NCBI RefSeq assembly: GCF_900156435.1 | Contig: NZ_FTPQ01000002.1 | Span: 434,001 to 498,000, forward strand | DNA: 64,000 nucleotides | Source of the DNA: Microbacterium sp. RU1D | GTDB lineage: Bacteria > Actinomycetota > Actinomycetes > Actinomycetales > Microbacteriaceae | Direction of reading: 5' to 3' | Shown: positions 27,077 to 35,114 of the stretch, piece after piece | How the letters are laid out: each line of letters opens with the position of its first letter | How positions within the stretch are numbered: position 1 is the first letter of the stretch | Notes under the pieces: model-generated | What the model saw: only the letters and a program-made list of their open reading frames with translations | Told to the model about the DNA's origin: nothing | Databases searched by the model: none | Translations under genes and position numbers: made by a program

Positions 27077-28240
27077 ATGAGGCTCCCGTTCGCTGCATCG
27101 ACGCGTTCGTCCGTGGGACTGGAGTGGGAGCTCATGCTCGCCGACCGCGAGACGGGGGACCTGGTCCCCCGTGCGCCCGAGGTGCTGGAGAAGCTCGAGA
27201 GCAAGTCGGCGCTCGAGCGCTTCACGGTCACCGGCGAACTGCTCACCAACACCGTCGAGGTGACGAGCGGGGTGGGCCACACGGTCGCGGAAGCCGTCGA
27301 CGACATAGGCGACGCGATCTGCGCGCTGCGGGAGGAGACCGAGCCCCGCGGCGTCGAGCTGCTGTGCGCCGGCAGCCATCCGTTCGCGCAGTGGTACGAC
27401 CAGCAGGTCACCGACAAGACGCGGTACCACACCCTCATCGAGCGCACCCAGTGGTGGGGGCGCAACATGATGATCTGGGGCATCCACGTGCACATCGGCG
27501 TGGACGACGTCGAAAAGGTCATCCCGATCGTCAACGCCCTGACCGTCTACCTCCCCCACCTGCAGGCCCTGTCGGCCTCCAGTCCCTTCTGGGCGGGCGA
27601 ACGCACCGGCTACGCGTCCAACCGCGCGCTGGTCTTCCAGCAGCTCCCGACGGCGGGACTCCCGTGGCAGCTGCAGACCTGGGACGACTTCGAGGGCTAC
27701 CTCGACGACATGGTGCGCACCGGGGTGATGGCGGATGCCAGCGAGGTGCGCTGGGACATCCGTCCGGCGCCCAAGTGGGGCACGGTCGAGATCCGCGCGT
27801 GCGACGGGATGTCGACGCTCCCGGAGCTCGCGGCCGTCGCGGCGCTCGCGCAGACCCTGGTCGAGCACTTCTCGCGCCTGCTCGACGAGGGGCGCGAGCT
27901 GCCCGGCATCCCGCCCTGGTACGCGCGGGAGAACAAGTGGCGCGCCGCCCGCTACGGGCTCGACGCGCGGGTGATCGTGGACCGCGAGGGCACGCAACGT
28001 CCGGTGGTGGAGCACCTGCGCGAGACCATGGAGGAGCTCGCCGAGGTCGCGGTGGAGCTCAAGTGCGCCCGCGAGTTCGCCAGCCTCGAGACCATCCTCG
28101 CCACCGGCGGCAGCTCCGCGCGGCAGATCGCGGTCGCCGACGCCGCCGACGGCGATCTGCGCGAGGTCGTGCAGCACCTGATCCGCGAGTTCCGCGGCGG
28201 CCCCACGTTGCGCGAGCACCTCGCCGCTCTGCGCGTCTGA
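27077..28240 (+). CDS. YbdK-type carboxylate-amine ligase (GCS2 family)
   Basis: This 387-residue enzyme of the glutamate-cysteine ligase 2 family has GLEWELML at the N-terminus, the metal-binding IHVHIGVDD segment and VEIRACDG near residue 240. Members join a carboxylate to an amine with ATP, and the true substrate of this subfamily is often unknown. An actinobacterium that uses mycothiol would not need glutathione, so a different product is possible. It is divergent from rpsP. Confidence 0.88.
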   Translation: MRLPFAASTRSSVGLEWELMLADRETGDLVPRAPEVLEKLESKSALERFTVTGELLTNTVEVTSGVGHTVAEAVDDIGDAICALREETEPRGVELLCAGSHPFAQWYDQQVTDKTRYHTLIERTQWWGRNMMIWGIHVHIGVDDVEKVIPIVNALTVYLPHLQALSASSPFWAGERTGYASNRALVFQQLPTAGLPWQLQTWDDFEGYLDDMVRTGVMADASEVRWDIRPAPKWGTVEIRACDGMSTLPELAAVAALAQTLVEHFSRLLDEGRELPGIPPWYARENKWRAARYGLDARVIVDREGTQRPVVEHLRETMEELAEVAVELKCAREFASLETILATGGSSARQIAVADAADGDLREVVQHLIREFRGGPTLREHLAALRV

Positions 28241-28263
28241 GGCCCGATCTCCGCGCTCACTCA

Positions 28264-28279
28264 TAGGAGCGCGCTCCTA
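28264..28279. promoter_or_regulatory. Perfect 16-bp palindrome upstream of the SGNH lipoprotein
   Basis: TAGGAGCGCGCTCCTA is perfectly palindromic and ends 10 bases before the ATG. It could be an operator or a hairpin that masks the ribosome site. It lies 23 bases after the upstream stop. Confidence 0.5.
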
Positions 28280-28289
28280 GGATCGCGGC

Positions 28290-29036
28290 ATGGATTCCGC
28301 ACGCCGCGCTCGGGCGATCTCGCTGGCGGCCGTGTGCGCGGCGGCCGCGATGCTCGCCGGCTGCGCGGCGGAACCCGTCGACGCGGCCCCGACTCCGTCG
28401 CTGCGCGCCGCGCAGCTGGCCACGCCGGCCGCGACCGCGACGACGACGGCATCCCCCTCGCCGTCGGCGACGCACCCCCCGATCCGGACGGTCGCACTGG
28501 GCGATTCGCTCATGTCGGGTTTCGGCCTCGAGCGCGCCGAGGCCTGGCCGGTCCTGCTGTCCGCGCACGGGGGCGTCACCGTGACCAACCTGGCGTGCGC
28601 CGGCATGGGCTTCGTCGTGCAGGGCGACTGCGGCACGACCTATGCCGGCCTCGTGCCGGCGGTCGCCGCGCTGCAACCCCAGCTGCTCATCGTGGAGTCC
28701 TCCAGCAACGACTTCTGGGAGGATGCCGACGAGATCCGCGCCGACACCGCCGACACCGTCACCGAGCTGCACGACGCCGCGCCCGACGCCCGGATCGTCG
28801 GGCTCAGCACGATCTGGAACGACGAGGATGACGTGCCCGACGACACGGCCGTCACCTCCGAGGCCCTGCGCGACGCCGTCGACGCCGTGGGCGGGGCCTT
28901 CCTCGACGTCGGCCAGCCGCTGCGCGGCCACCCCGAGTGGATGCAGGAGGACGACGTGCACCCCACGCCCCGCGGACAGCGGGCGATCGAACAGACCGTC
29001 ATGTCGGCCCTGCAGGATGCCGGCATCCTTCCCTAG
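28290..29036 (+). CDS. SGNH-hydrolase lipoprotein
   Basis: This 248-residue lipoprotein has a lipobox (MLAGC, Cys25), a Thr/Pro/Ser linker to about residue 65, and an SGNH/GDSL esterase domain. Block I is ALGDSLMSG with the Ser nucleophile, block III contains SSSNDFWED, and block V is DVHPTPRG with the Asp and His. It is probably an extracellular esterase. The substrate is unknown. Confidence 0.85.
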   Translation: MDSARRARAISLAAVCAAAAMLAGCAAEPVDAAPTPSLRAAQLATPAATATTTASPSPSATHPPIRTVALGDSLMSGFGLERAEAWPVLLSAHGGVTVTNLACAGMGFVVQGDCGTTYAGLVPAVAALQPQLLIVESSSNDFWEDADEIRADTADTVTELHDAAPDARIVGLSTIWNDEDDVPDDTAVTSEALRDAVDAVGGAFLDVGQPLRGHPEWMQEDDVHPTPRGQRAIEQTVMSALQDAGILP

Positions 29037-29054
29037 GGCGCCGGACGGCGGCGG

Positions 29055-30599
29055 TCAGCCGCGTCCGAGCATCTTCTGGAGCTCGGCCAGATCGGCCTCG
29101 CTCGGCGCGTTCTGGCCGCCAAGGCCGAAGCCCGAGCCGGTGGGAGCGGCGGAGGCCGCGATCCCGGCGTTCTCGGCCGCACGCTTAGCCGGGTTGCCCG
29201 AGCGCGAGCCCTTCGCCTTCTGCTGCTTGCCGCGCTTCGACGACGCCCCGGGCTTGCCGCCCACCGGACCCATGCCGGGGATGTTGGGCACGCCGCCGCG
29301 CGCGACGGTCTTCATCATCTTCGCGGCCTGGTCGAAGCGCTGGACGAGCTGGTTGACGTCGGTGACGGTCATGCCCGAACCGCGCGCGATGCGCAGGCGA
29401 CGGGAGCCGTTGAGGATCTTGGGGTTGCGGCGCTCCGCGAGCGTCATCGAGCGGATGATGGCCTCGGTGCGGTCGATCTCGCGCTCGTCGAAGTCCTCGA
29501 GCTGCTGCTTCATGTTGCCCATGCCCGGGAGCATCCCGAGCATCTTCTTCATGGAGCCCATCTTCTTCATCTGCTGCATCTGCTCGAGGAAGTCCTCGAG
29601 CGTGAAGGTCTCCGTCGCGAGCTTCTCGGCGACCTTCATCGCCTCCGCCTCGTCGAAGGCCTGCTGCGCCTGCTCGATCAGGGTGAGGATGTCACCAAGG
29701 TCCAGGATGCGCGATGCCATGCGGTCGGGGTGGAACGGCTCGACGTCGTCGAGGCCCTCACCGGTCGACGCGAAGATGATCGGACGTCCGGTCACCGAGG
29801 CGACCGAGAGGGCGGCGCCACCGCGGGCGTCACCGTCGAGCTTCGACAGCACGACGCCGGTGAAGTCGACGCCGTCCTGGAACGCCTTGGCCGTGTTGAC
29901 GGCATCCTGACCGATCATCGCGTCGATGACGAAGAGCACCTCGTCGGGCTGGGTGGCCTTGCGGATGTCGGCGGCCTGCTTCATCAGCTCGGCGTCGACG
30001 CCCAGACGTCCGGCGGTGTCGATGATGACGATGTCGTGCTGCTGACGCGTCGCGTAGGCGACGCCGTCGCGGGCGACCTTCACCGGGTCGCCGACGCCGT
30101 TGCCCGGCTCGGGGGCGTAGATGGTGGCGCCGGCGCGCTCGGCGACGACCTGCAGCTGGTTGACGGCGTTGGGACGCTGGAGGTCGCAGGCGACGAGAAG
30201 GGGCGTGTGGCCGTCCTTCTCGAGCATCTTGGCGAGCTTGCCCGCGAAGGTCGTCTTACCCGAGCCCTGCAGGCCTGCGAGCATGATGACCGTCGGGGGG
30301 TTCTTGGCGAACTGCAGACGCCGCTGCTGACCTCCCAGGATGCCGATCAGCTCGTCGTTGACGATCTGCACGACCTGCTGCGCGGGGTTGAGCGCACGAT
30401 TGACCTCGTCGCCGAGAGCGCGCTCGCGCACGGCGGCGGTGAACTCCTTGACCACGGGCAGGGCGACGTCGGCGTCGAGCAGGGCGCGTCGGATCTCGCG
30501 CACCGTCCCGTCGACGTCGGCGGGCGTGAGCTGGCCCTTCTTCCGGAGATTGCGGAAGGTCTCTGTGAGCCGGTCGGAGAGGGTGCCGAAAGTCGCCAT
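29055..30599 (-). CDS. ffh: Signal recognition particle GTPase Ffh
   Basis: This 514-residue protein binds 4.5S RNA and signal peptides. It has an N domain (1-90), a G domain with GLQGSGKTTFAGKLA and DTAGRLGVD, and a Met-rich M domain from about residue 300 (MQQMKKMGSMKKMLGMLPG). The C-terminal tail is Gly/Lys-rich. The length is slightly above average for actinobacteria. It works with FtsY encoded 4 kb away. Confidence 0.97.
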   Translation of the reverse strand: MATFGTLSDRLTETFRNLRKKGQLTPADVDGTVREIRRALLDADVALPVVKEFTAAVRERALGDEVNRALNPAQQVVQIVNDELIGILGGQQRRLQFAKNPPTVIMLAGLQGSGKTTFAGKLAKMLEKDGHTPLLVACDLQRPNAVNQLQVVAERAGATIYAPEPGNGVGDPVKVARDGVAYATRQQHDIVIIDTAGRLGVDAELMKQAADIRKATQPDEVLFVIDAMIGQDAVNTAKAFQDGVDFTGVVLSKLDGDARGGAALSVASVTGRPIIFASTGEGLDDVEPFHPDRMASRILDLGDILTLIEQAQQAFDEAEAMKVAEKLATETFTLEDFLEQMQQMKKMGSMKKMLGMLPGMGNMKQQLEDFDEREIDRTEAIIRSMTLAERRNPKILNGSRRLRIARGSGMTVTDVNQLVQRFDQAAKMMKTVARGGVPNIPGMGPVGGKPGASSKRGKQQKAKGSRSGNPAKRAAENAGIAASAAPTGSGFGLGGQNAPSEADLAELQKMLGRG

Positions 30600-30675
30600 G
30601 ATGAGTCGAGTTTACGCGGGCCAGGGCGCTTTCGCCGCCGTCGTCCACGGACGTGCCGCGTAAGACGGCCTCGCC

Positions 30676-30880
30676 GATCTGCGCACCCTCAGCCCGCAGA
30701 CCCCCGATGCCGCTGGGGGCGTGCGAACCGCCGAGGTCTCGCGCCTGCGGCGAAGATCCGCTGCGCAGATCGCCTCCGCGATCTGCGCATCCTCAGCCCG
30801 CAGACCCCCGGTGTCACTGAGGTTGCGCGAATCGCCGAGGTCGCGACTCTGCGACGCACACTCCGGACCCCCGAATGCCG
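30676..30880. repeat. 104-bp tandem repeat upstream of ffh
   Basis: A unit starting GATCTGCGCA at 30676 recurs at 30780. Both contain CCTCAGCCCGCAGACCCCCG and a later CGCCGAGGTC. Similarity is about 80% by eye. The region between ffh and the TetR gene holds no gene. Confidence 0.7.
30762..30789. terminator. 12-bp hairpin at the repeat junction
   Basis: TGCGCAGATCGC pairs perfectly with GCGATCTGCGCA across a 4-base loop. It spans the junction of the two repeat units and could terminate the TetR gene on the minus strand, although it is about 110 bases past that stop. No U tract is present. Confidence 0.4.
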
Positions 30881-30896
30881 GGGGCCGACCCTCCGC

Positions 30897-31445
30897 TCAC
30901 GCCAGGGCGAGGGCGGCTTCCAGCACCTCAGCGATGGGCCGCCCCGCGGCGGTGCGATCCGCCCACGCCCAGACCGCCGCCAGAACGGCGGCCGAGAGTG
31001 CGCCCGCGCGGACCTGCGCGGTCAGCTGGGGCGCGCCGTCCCGCACGAACCGCGCGGCGAGCTCCCGTTGCAGCCGGAATTGCCGGACGGCCCGATCGCG
31101 GTCGAGCTCGGCGGAGATGCCCATGGCATCGGCATTGATGATCGCGAGGGCGAGCGCGTCGGGCGCGAGTCCCGCGCCGATCCCCGTCAGGCAGCCGACG
31201 GCGGCCTGTCCGTCGCGGAGCCGCTCGATCGCGGCATCCGCCTGCTCGTCGAAGCCCGACCACAGCACGTCGCTCTTGGCGGAGAAGTAGTTGAAGAAGC
31301 TCGACCGGCTCACCCCCGCGCGCCGGGTGATGTCCAAGACGGAGGTGGCGTCGTAGCCCTGCTCGAGGAACAGCTCGCACGCGGCCTCCGACAGCACCTC
31401 GCGTGAGGATGCGCGTGGTCTACCGCTGCGGGGCTCGGGGGTCAC
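30897..31445 (-). CDS. TetR family regulator
   Basis: This 182-residue protein has an N-terminal helix-turn-helix ([36 protein letters not shown], residues about 18-53, with the family FFNYF motif). The ligand-binding part is divergent. It is transcribed away from lipBA, and an inverted repeat lies between the two starts. It therefore probably controls itself and perhaps lipB-lipA. The ligand is unknown. Confidence 0.9.
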   Translation of the reverse strand: MTPEPRSGRPRASSREVLSEAACELFLEQGYDATSVLDITRRAGVSRSSFFNYFSAKSDVLWSGFDEQADAAIERLRDGQAAVGCLTGIGAGLAPDALALAIINADAMGISAELDRDRAVRQFRLQRELAARFVRDGAPQLTAQVRAGALSAAVLAAVWAWADRTAAGRPIAEVLEAALALA

Positions 31446-31478
31446 CGGACCAGCCTAGGACGCGACCCGCGATGTATT

Positions 31479-31495
31479 GTTGGACCCAATCCAAC
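31479..31495. promoter_or_regulatory. Candidate TetR operator
   Basis: GTTGGA-CCCAA-TCCAAC is a perfect 6-bp inverted repeat with a 5-base spacer. It sits 33 bases from the TetR GTG and 13 bases from the lipB ATG, and overlaps where the lipB start of transcription would be. Confidence 0.65.
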
Positions 31496-31508
31496 TTCGG
31501 AGGGGTCG

Positions 31509-32147
31509 ATGATCGACATCCACGACGCCGGCCTCGCGCCGCACTACGTCCCGTACCTCGACGGCTGGGCTCACCAGCGTCGCATCCACGCGGACGTCGT
31601 GGCGGGCACGCGCGCCGACACCCTGCTCCTGCTCGAGCACGACGCCGTCTACACGGCGGGCAAGCGCACCGAAGCGCACGAGCGACCCGACGACGGCACG
31701 CCCGTGATCGACGTCGATCGCGGGGGGAAGATCACCTGGCACGGACCGGGGCAACTCGTGGGGTACCCCATCGTGCGCCTGCCCGAGCCGATCGACGTCG
31801 TCGCACATGTTCGGCGGCTCGAGCGTCTGCTCATCGACGCCCTCGCCGCGCACGGCGTCGACGGGTTCCGCGTGGAGGGGCGCAGCGGCGTCTGGGTCCG
31901 ACGCCCCCTCGGCGTCGACAAGATCGCGGCGATCGGGGTCCGCGTCGAAAAAGGAGTGACCATGCACGGCTTCGCCGTCAACTGCGACAACACCCTCGCC
32001 GGCTTCCGGCACATCGTGCCGTGCGGCATCTCGGATGCCGGGGTCACGACCGTCAGCGAGGTCGCGGGGGCCGACGTCTCCCCCGCCGACCTCCTACCCG
32101 CGATCCAGCGGGTCTTCCGCGCCGAGTACGCGGCGGTCGCCGCGTGA
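31509..32147 (+). CDS. lipB: Octanoyl-[acyl carrier protein]:protein N-octanoyltransferase
   Basis: This 212-residue enzyme moves octanoyl groups from ACP to lipoyl domains. It has [16 protein letters not shown] and IVPCGI with the catalytic Cys, and DKIAAIGVR with the catalytic Lys. The ATG follows GGAGGGG. Its TGA overlaps the lipA GTG (GTGA), so the pair is coupled. Confidence 0.96.
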   Translation: MIDIHDAGLAPHYVPYLDGWAHQRRIHADVVAGTRADTLLLLEHDAVYTAGKRTEAHERPDDGTPVIDVDRGGKITWHGPGQLVGYPIVRLPEPIDVVAHVRRLERLLIDALAAHGVDGFRVEGRSGVWVRRPLGVDKIAAIGVRVEKGVTMHGFAVNCDNTLAGFRHIVPCGISDAGVTTVSEVAGADVSPADLLPAIQRVFRAEYAAVAA

Positions 32148-33178
32148 GCGCCTGCGGGACCGGCCACGCCGGGGCTCCGGCATCCACCGCACCCAACGGG
32201 CGGAAGCTGTTGCGCCTGGAGGTGCGCAACGCTGAGACGCCGATCGAGCGCAAGCCCGAGTGGATCAAGACGAAGGCCAGGATGGGGCCCGAGTACACGG
32301 CGCTGCAGAACCTCGTGAAGACCGAGGAGCTGCACACCGTGTGCCAGGAGGCCGGGTGCCCCAACATCTTCGAGTGCTGGGAGGACCGGGAGGCGACCTT
32401 CCTCATCGGCGGCTCGCAGTGCACGCGACGGTGCGACTTCTGCCAGATCGACACCGGCAAGCCGGCCGACTACGACCGCGACGAGCCCCGCCGCGTCGCC
32501 GAGAGCGTGACGCGGATGCAGTTGCGCTACGCCACCGTGACCGGCGTCGCGCGCGACGACCTCCCCGACGAGGGCGCCTGGCTGCACGCCGAGACGGTGC
32601 GTCGCATCCACGCAGAGAACCCCGGCACGGGCGTCGAGATCCTCGCCACGGACTTCTCGGGAAACCCCACGCACCTCGAGGAGGTGTTCTCGTCGCGCCC
32701 CGAGGTGTTCGCGCACAACGTCGAGACCGTGCCGCGGATTTTCAAGCGCATCCGCCCCGCCTTCCGGTACGACCGCTCACTCGGTGTGCTGAGCGCCGCC
32801 CGCGACGCGGGGCTCATCACGAAGTCCAACCTCATCCTCGGCATGGGCGAGGAGCCCGAGGAGGTCGTCCAGGCGCTCGAGGACCTGCACGCGGCGGGCA
32901 CCGACATCATCACGATCACCCAGTACCTCCGCCCCACCCCGCGCCACCTCCCCGTGCAGCGCTGGGTCAAGCCCGCGGAGTTCGTGGACTTCAAAGACGA
33001 GGCCGAGCGGATCGGCTTCCTCGGCGTGCTCGCCGGCCCCCTCGTGCGCTCGTCGTACCGCGCCGGCCGCCTGTGGGCGCAGTCGATGGTCTCGAAGGGC
33101 CGCGAGATCCCGCCCCACCTCGCCCACCTAGCGAAGGACATCGCCGCCGCGGACGCCGGCTTCGCTCAGGCGGTCTGA
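32144..33178 (+). CDS. lipA: Lipoyl synthase
   Basis: This 344-residue radical SAM enzyme inserts two sulfurs into octanoyl groups. The auxiliary cluster motif is [12 protein letters not shown] (Cys-x4-Cys-x5-Cys), the radical SAM motif is CTRRCDFC, and the C-terminal RSSYRAG supplies the Ser ligand. The GTG start inside the lipB stop is preferred over the long upstream frame. Confidence 0.97.
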   Translation: MSACGTGHAGAPASTAPNGRKLLRLEVRNAETPIERKPEWIKTKARMGPEYTALQNLVKTEELHTVCQEAGCPNIFECWEDREATFLIGGSQCTRRCDFCQIDTGKPADYDRDEPRRVAESVTRMQLRYATVTGVARDDLPDEGAWLHAETVRRIHAENPGTGVEILATDFSGNPTHLEEVFSSRPEVFAHNVETVPRIFKRIRPAFRYDRSLGVLSAARDAGLITKSNLILGMGEEPEEVVQALEDLHAAGTDIITITQYLRPTPRHLPVQRWVKPAEFVDFKDEAERIGFLGVLAGPLVRSSYRAGRLWAQSMVSKGREIPPHLAHLAKDIAAADAGFAQAV

Positions 33179-33231
33179 GCCCACGGGCGTCACGGGGCTC
33201 GACGCGGGCGGTCACGGCGTCCGGGAGTCCC

Positions 33232-33660
33232 TCAGACCGGCCACACGTACGGCAGGTCGTCGGCGACGTCGCCGAACCGAGGGACGTAGAACTCCGGGTC
33301 CTTTCGGACGAGGTTGGACCGGTGGGCGAGGTGGAACGCCTCGTCGCCGATCCACGGCGGGAGGTCGAGGCGGTCCTGGGCGACGCCGTCGACCTCGGGA
33401 GCGAACGCCAGGATCTTCTCGCGCACCGTGTCGGCGTGCCCCTGGGCGATCCACTCGTCGCTCATCACGAGGCCGTACGAGACGAGGGCCGGCAGATGGC
33501 CGTCCCACATCTTCGCGGCGGGATGGTGCCGCCAGCCGTGATCCGGGACCGTGAGCGCCCGCAGGAGCTGGAAGGTCTCGACGCGCTGCTTGCCGAGGCG
33601 TTTGGGGTCGAGCGCCGCGGCGGAGTCGCGGAACGACGGGTACGGCAGGAAGGTCTGCAC
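33232..33660 (-). CDS. Pyrimidine-dimer-glycosylase-like protein (MSMEG_6728 type)
   Basis: This 142-residue protein starts MQTFLPYPSFRDSAAALDPKRLGKQRVE, the pattern of the Pyr_excise-like family. RHHPAAKMWDGH and IGDEAFHLAHRSNLVRKDP are conserved-looking blocks. The family name comes from T4 endonuclease V relatives, but DNA-repair activity here is unproven. It sits between lipA and DUF2004, convergent with lipA. Confidence 0.75.
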   Translation of the reverse strand: MQTFLPYPSFRDSAAALDPKRLGKQRVETFQLLRALTVPDHGWRHHPAAKMWDGHLPALVSYGLVMSDEWIAQGHADTVREKILAFAPEVDGVAQDRLDLPPWIGDEAFHLAHRSNLVRKDPEFYVPRFGDVADDLPYVWPV

Positions 33661-33663
33661 GGC

Positions 33664-34164
33664 TCAGTCGGCGCTGGTGACCGACTGCACCCGCCCGTCG
33701 GATGCGAGGTTGACCAGCAAGACGTCGTCGGTCGCGTCGGGGTCGAGAGCGTACTCGAGCACCGCGAACGGGTCCACGCCGCCGTGCTCGTCGGCGAGGA
33801 TCGTCATGCTCATCAACTGCAGCGCCTTGATGACGTCGATGTGGGTGTCGCCGGTGACGTCGGTCAGCAGATCCTCGAGCTCCTCACCGAGGGTCGCCTG
33901 CTGCTGCAGGATGTACTCGGTCACCTCGCTGGTGCGCGAGTCGAGCTCGTTCACCATCGCGTTGCGCGCGGCGAGGTCGATGGCCTCGAGCGAAGAGATG
34001 AGCGAAGCCGCTACGTCGAGGGCCTCGGTGGACACATCGTCCTGATCCGGGGCGGTGAGATCGACCGTCACGCTCTGGTCGCCGAACTCGACGCTCTCGC
34101 TCCAGAAGATCGACCCGTCGGGGCCCGACTCGAGGAGTCCGAAGAAGTCGTGCTCGATCGCCAT
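33664..34164 (-). CDS. DUF2004 family protein
   Basis: This 166-residue acidic protein starts MAIEHDFFGLLESGPDGSIFW and is typical of DUF2004. It has no signal peptide or membrane segment. Other possible starts are ATG at 34173 and a TTG at 34245 that would overlap the end of ftsY. The chosen start matches how such proteins usually begin. The function is unknown. Confidence 0.72.
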   Translation of the reverse strand: MAIEHDFFGLLESGPDGSIFWSESVEFGDQSVTVDLTAPDQDDVSTEALDVAASLISSLEAIDLAARNAMVNELDSRTSEVTEYILQQQATLGEELEDLLTDVTGDTHIDVIKALQLMSMTILADEHGGVDPFAVLEYALDPDATDDVLLVNLASDGRVQSVTSAD

Positions 34165-34237
34165 GGGTCCCATGTAAGCATCACGCGCGGCCTTCGGGAA
34201 GAAGACCCGCCCGGAGCCCCCGGTGCGGTATGGGCCC

Positions 34238-35110
34238 TCAGTCAACCAGCGACGCGGCGAAGACGTGCGGGGTGAAACCCGTGAGGTCGCCGATGCCCTC
34301 GCCCTGGCCGAGGAGCTTGACCGGGATGCCGGTGAGCTCCTGCACGGCGAGCACGAAACCGCCCTTGGCCGAACCGTCGAGCTTGGTCAGCACGAGTCCG
34401 GTGACGCCTGCGCTGTCGAGGAACGCCTGCGCCTGCATGAGCCCGTTCTGCCCGGTCGTGGCGTCGAGCACCAGCAGCACCTCGCTGATCGGGGCCTGCT
34501 TCTCGACGACGCGCTTGATCTTTCCCAACTCGTCCATGAGGCCGCCCTTGGTGTGCAGACGCCCGGCGGTGTCGATCAGCACGATCTCCGTCGCTGTCTC
34601 CTTGGCGTGCGCGACGGTCTGGAACGCGACGGATGCCGGGTCCTGACCCTCGTGCTGCGGGCGCACGATCGTGGCTCCCCCGCGCTCGGCCCACGTCGCG
34701 AGCTGGTCGACCGCGGCCGCGCGGAACGTGTCGGCGGCGCCCACCACGACGCTCCGGCCGTAGCGCTGGAGGAACTTGGCGAACTTGCCGATGGTCGTGG
34801 TCTTGCCGACACCGTTCACCCCGACCACCAGCACGACGGCGGGTCGCTCGGTGAGGCGCAGCGTCGTGTCGAACTTCGCGAAGTGCTCCTCCAGCGTCTC
34901 GCGCAGCATCCGCTGCAGGTCGCGCGGATCGGTCGTGCGGTAGCGCTCGACCTTCTCGCGCAGTTCGTCGACGAGGCGCTCGGTGACGTCGGGGCCGAAG
35001 TCGGCGGTCAGCAGCGCCGTCTCGAGGTCGTCCCAGGTCGTCTCGTCGATGGTGGGTTTGACGAACAACCCGCGCAGCGCGCGGCCCAACGACCAGGAGT
35101 TCTCAGCCAT
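34238..35110 (-). CDS. ftsY: Signal recognition particle receptor FtsY
   Basis: This 290-residue GTPase docks SRP-ribosome complexes at the membrane. It has a compact N domain and a G domain with GVNGVGKTTTIGK, DTAGRLHTKGG and TKLDGSAKGG. The long acidic A domain of E. coli is absent, as in many actinobacteria. It is 4 bases downstream of smc in the usual smc-ftsY order. Confidence 0.97.
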   Translation of the reverse strand: MAENSWSLGRALRGLFVKPTIDETTWDDLETALLTADFGPDVTERLVDELREKVERYRTTDPRDLQRMLRETLEEHFAKFDTTLRLTERPAVVLVVGVNGVGKTTTIGKFAKFLQRYGRSVVVGAADTFRAAAVDQLATWAERGGATIVRPQHEGQDPASVAFQTVAHAKETATEIVLIDTAGRLHTKGGLMDELGKIKRVVEKQAPISEVLLVLDATTGQNGLMQAQAFLDSAGVTGLVLTKLDGSAKGGFVLAVQELTGIPVKLLGQGEGIGDLTGFTPHVFAASLVD

Positions 35111-35114
35111 TGCT

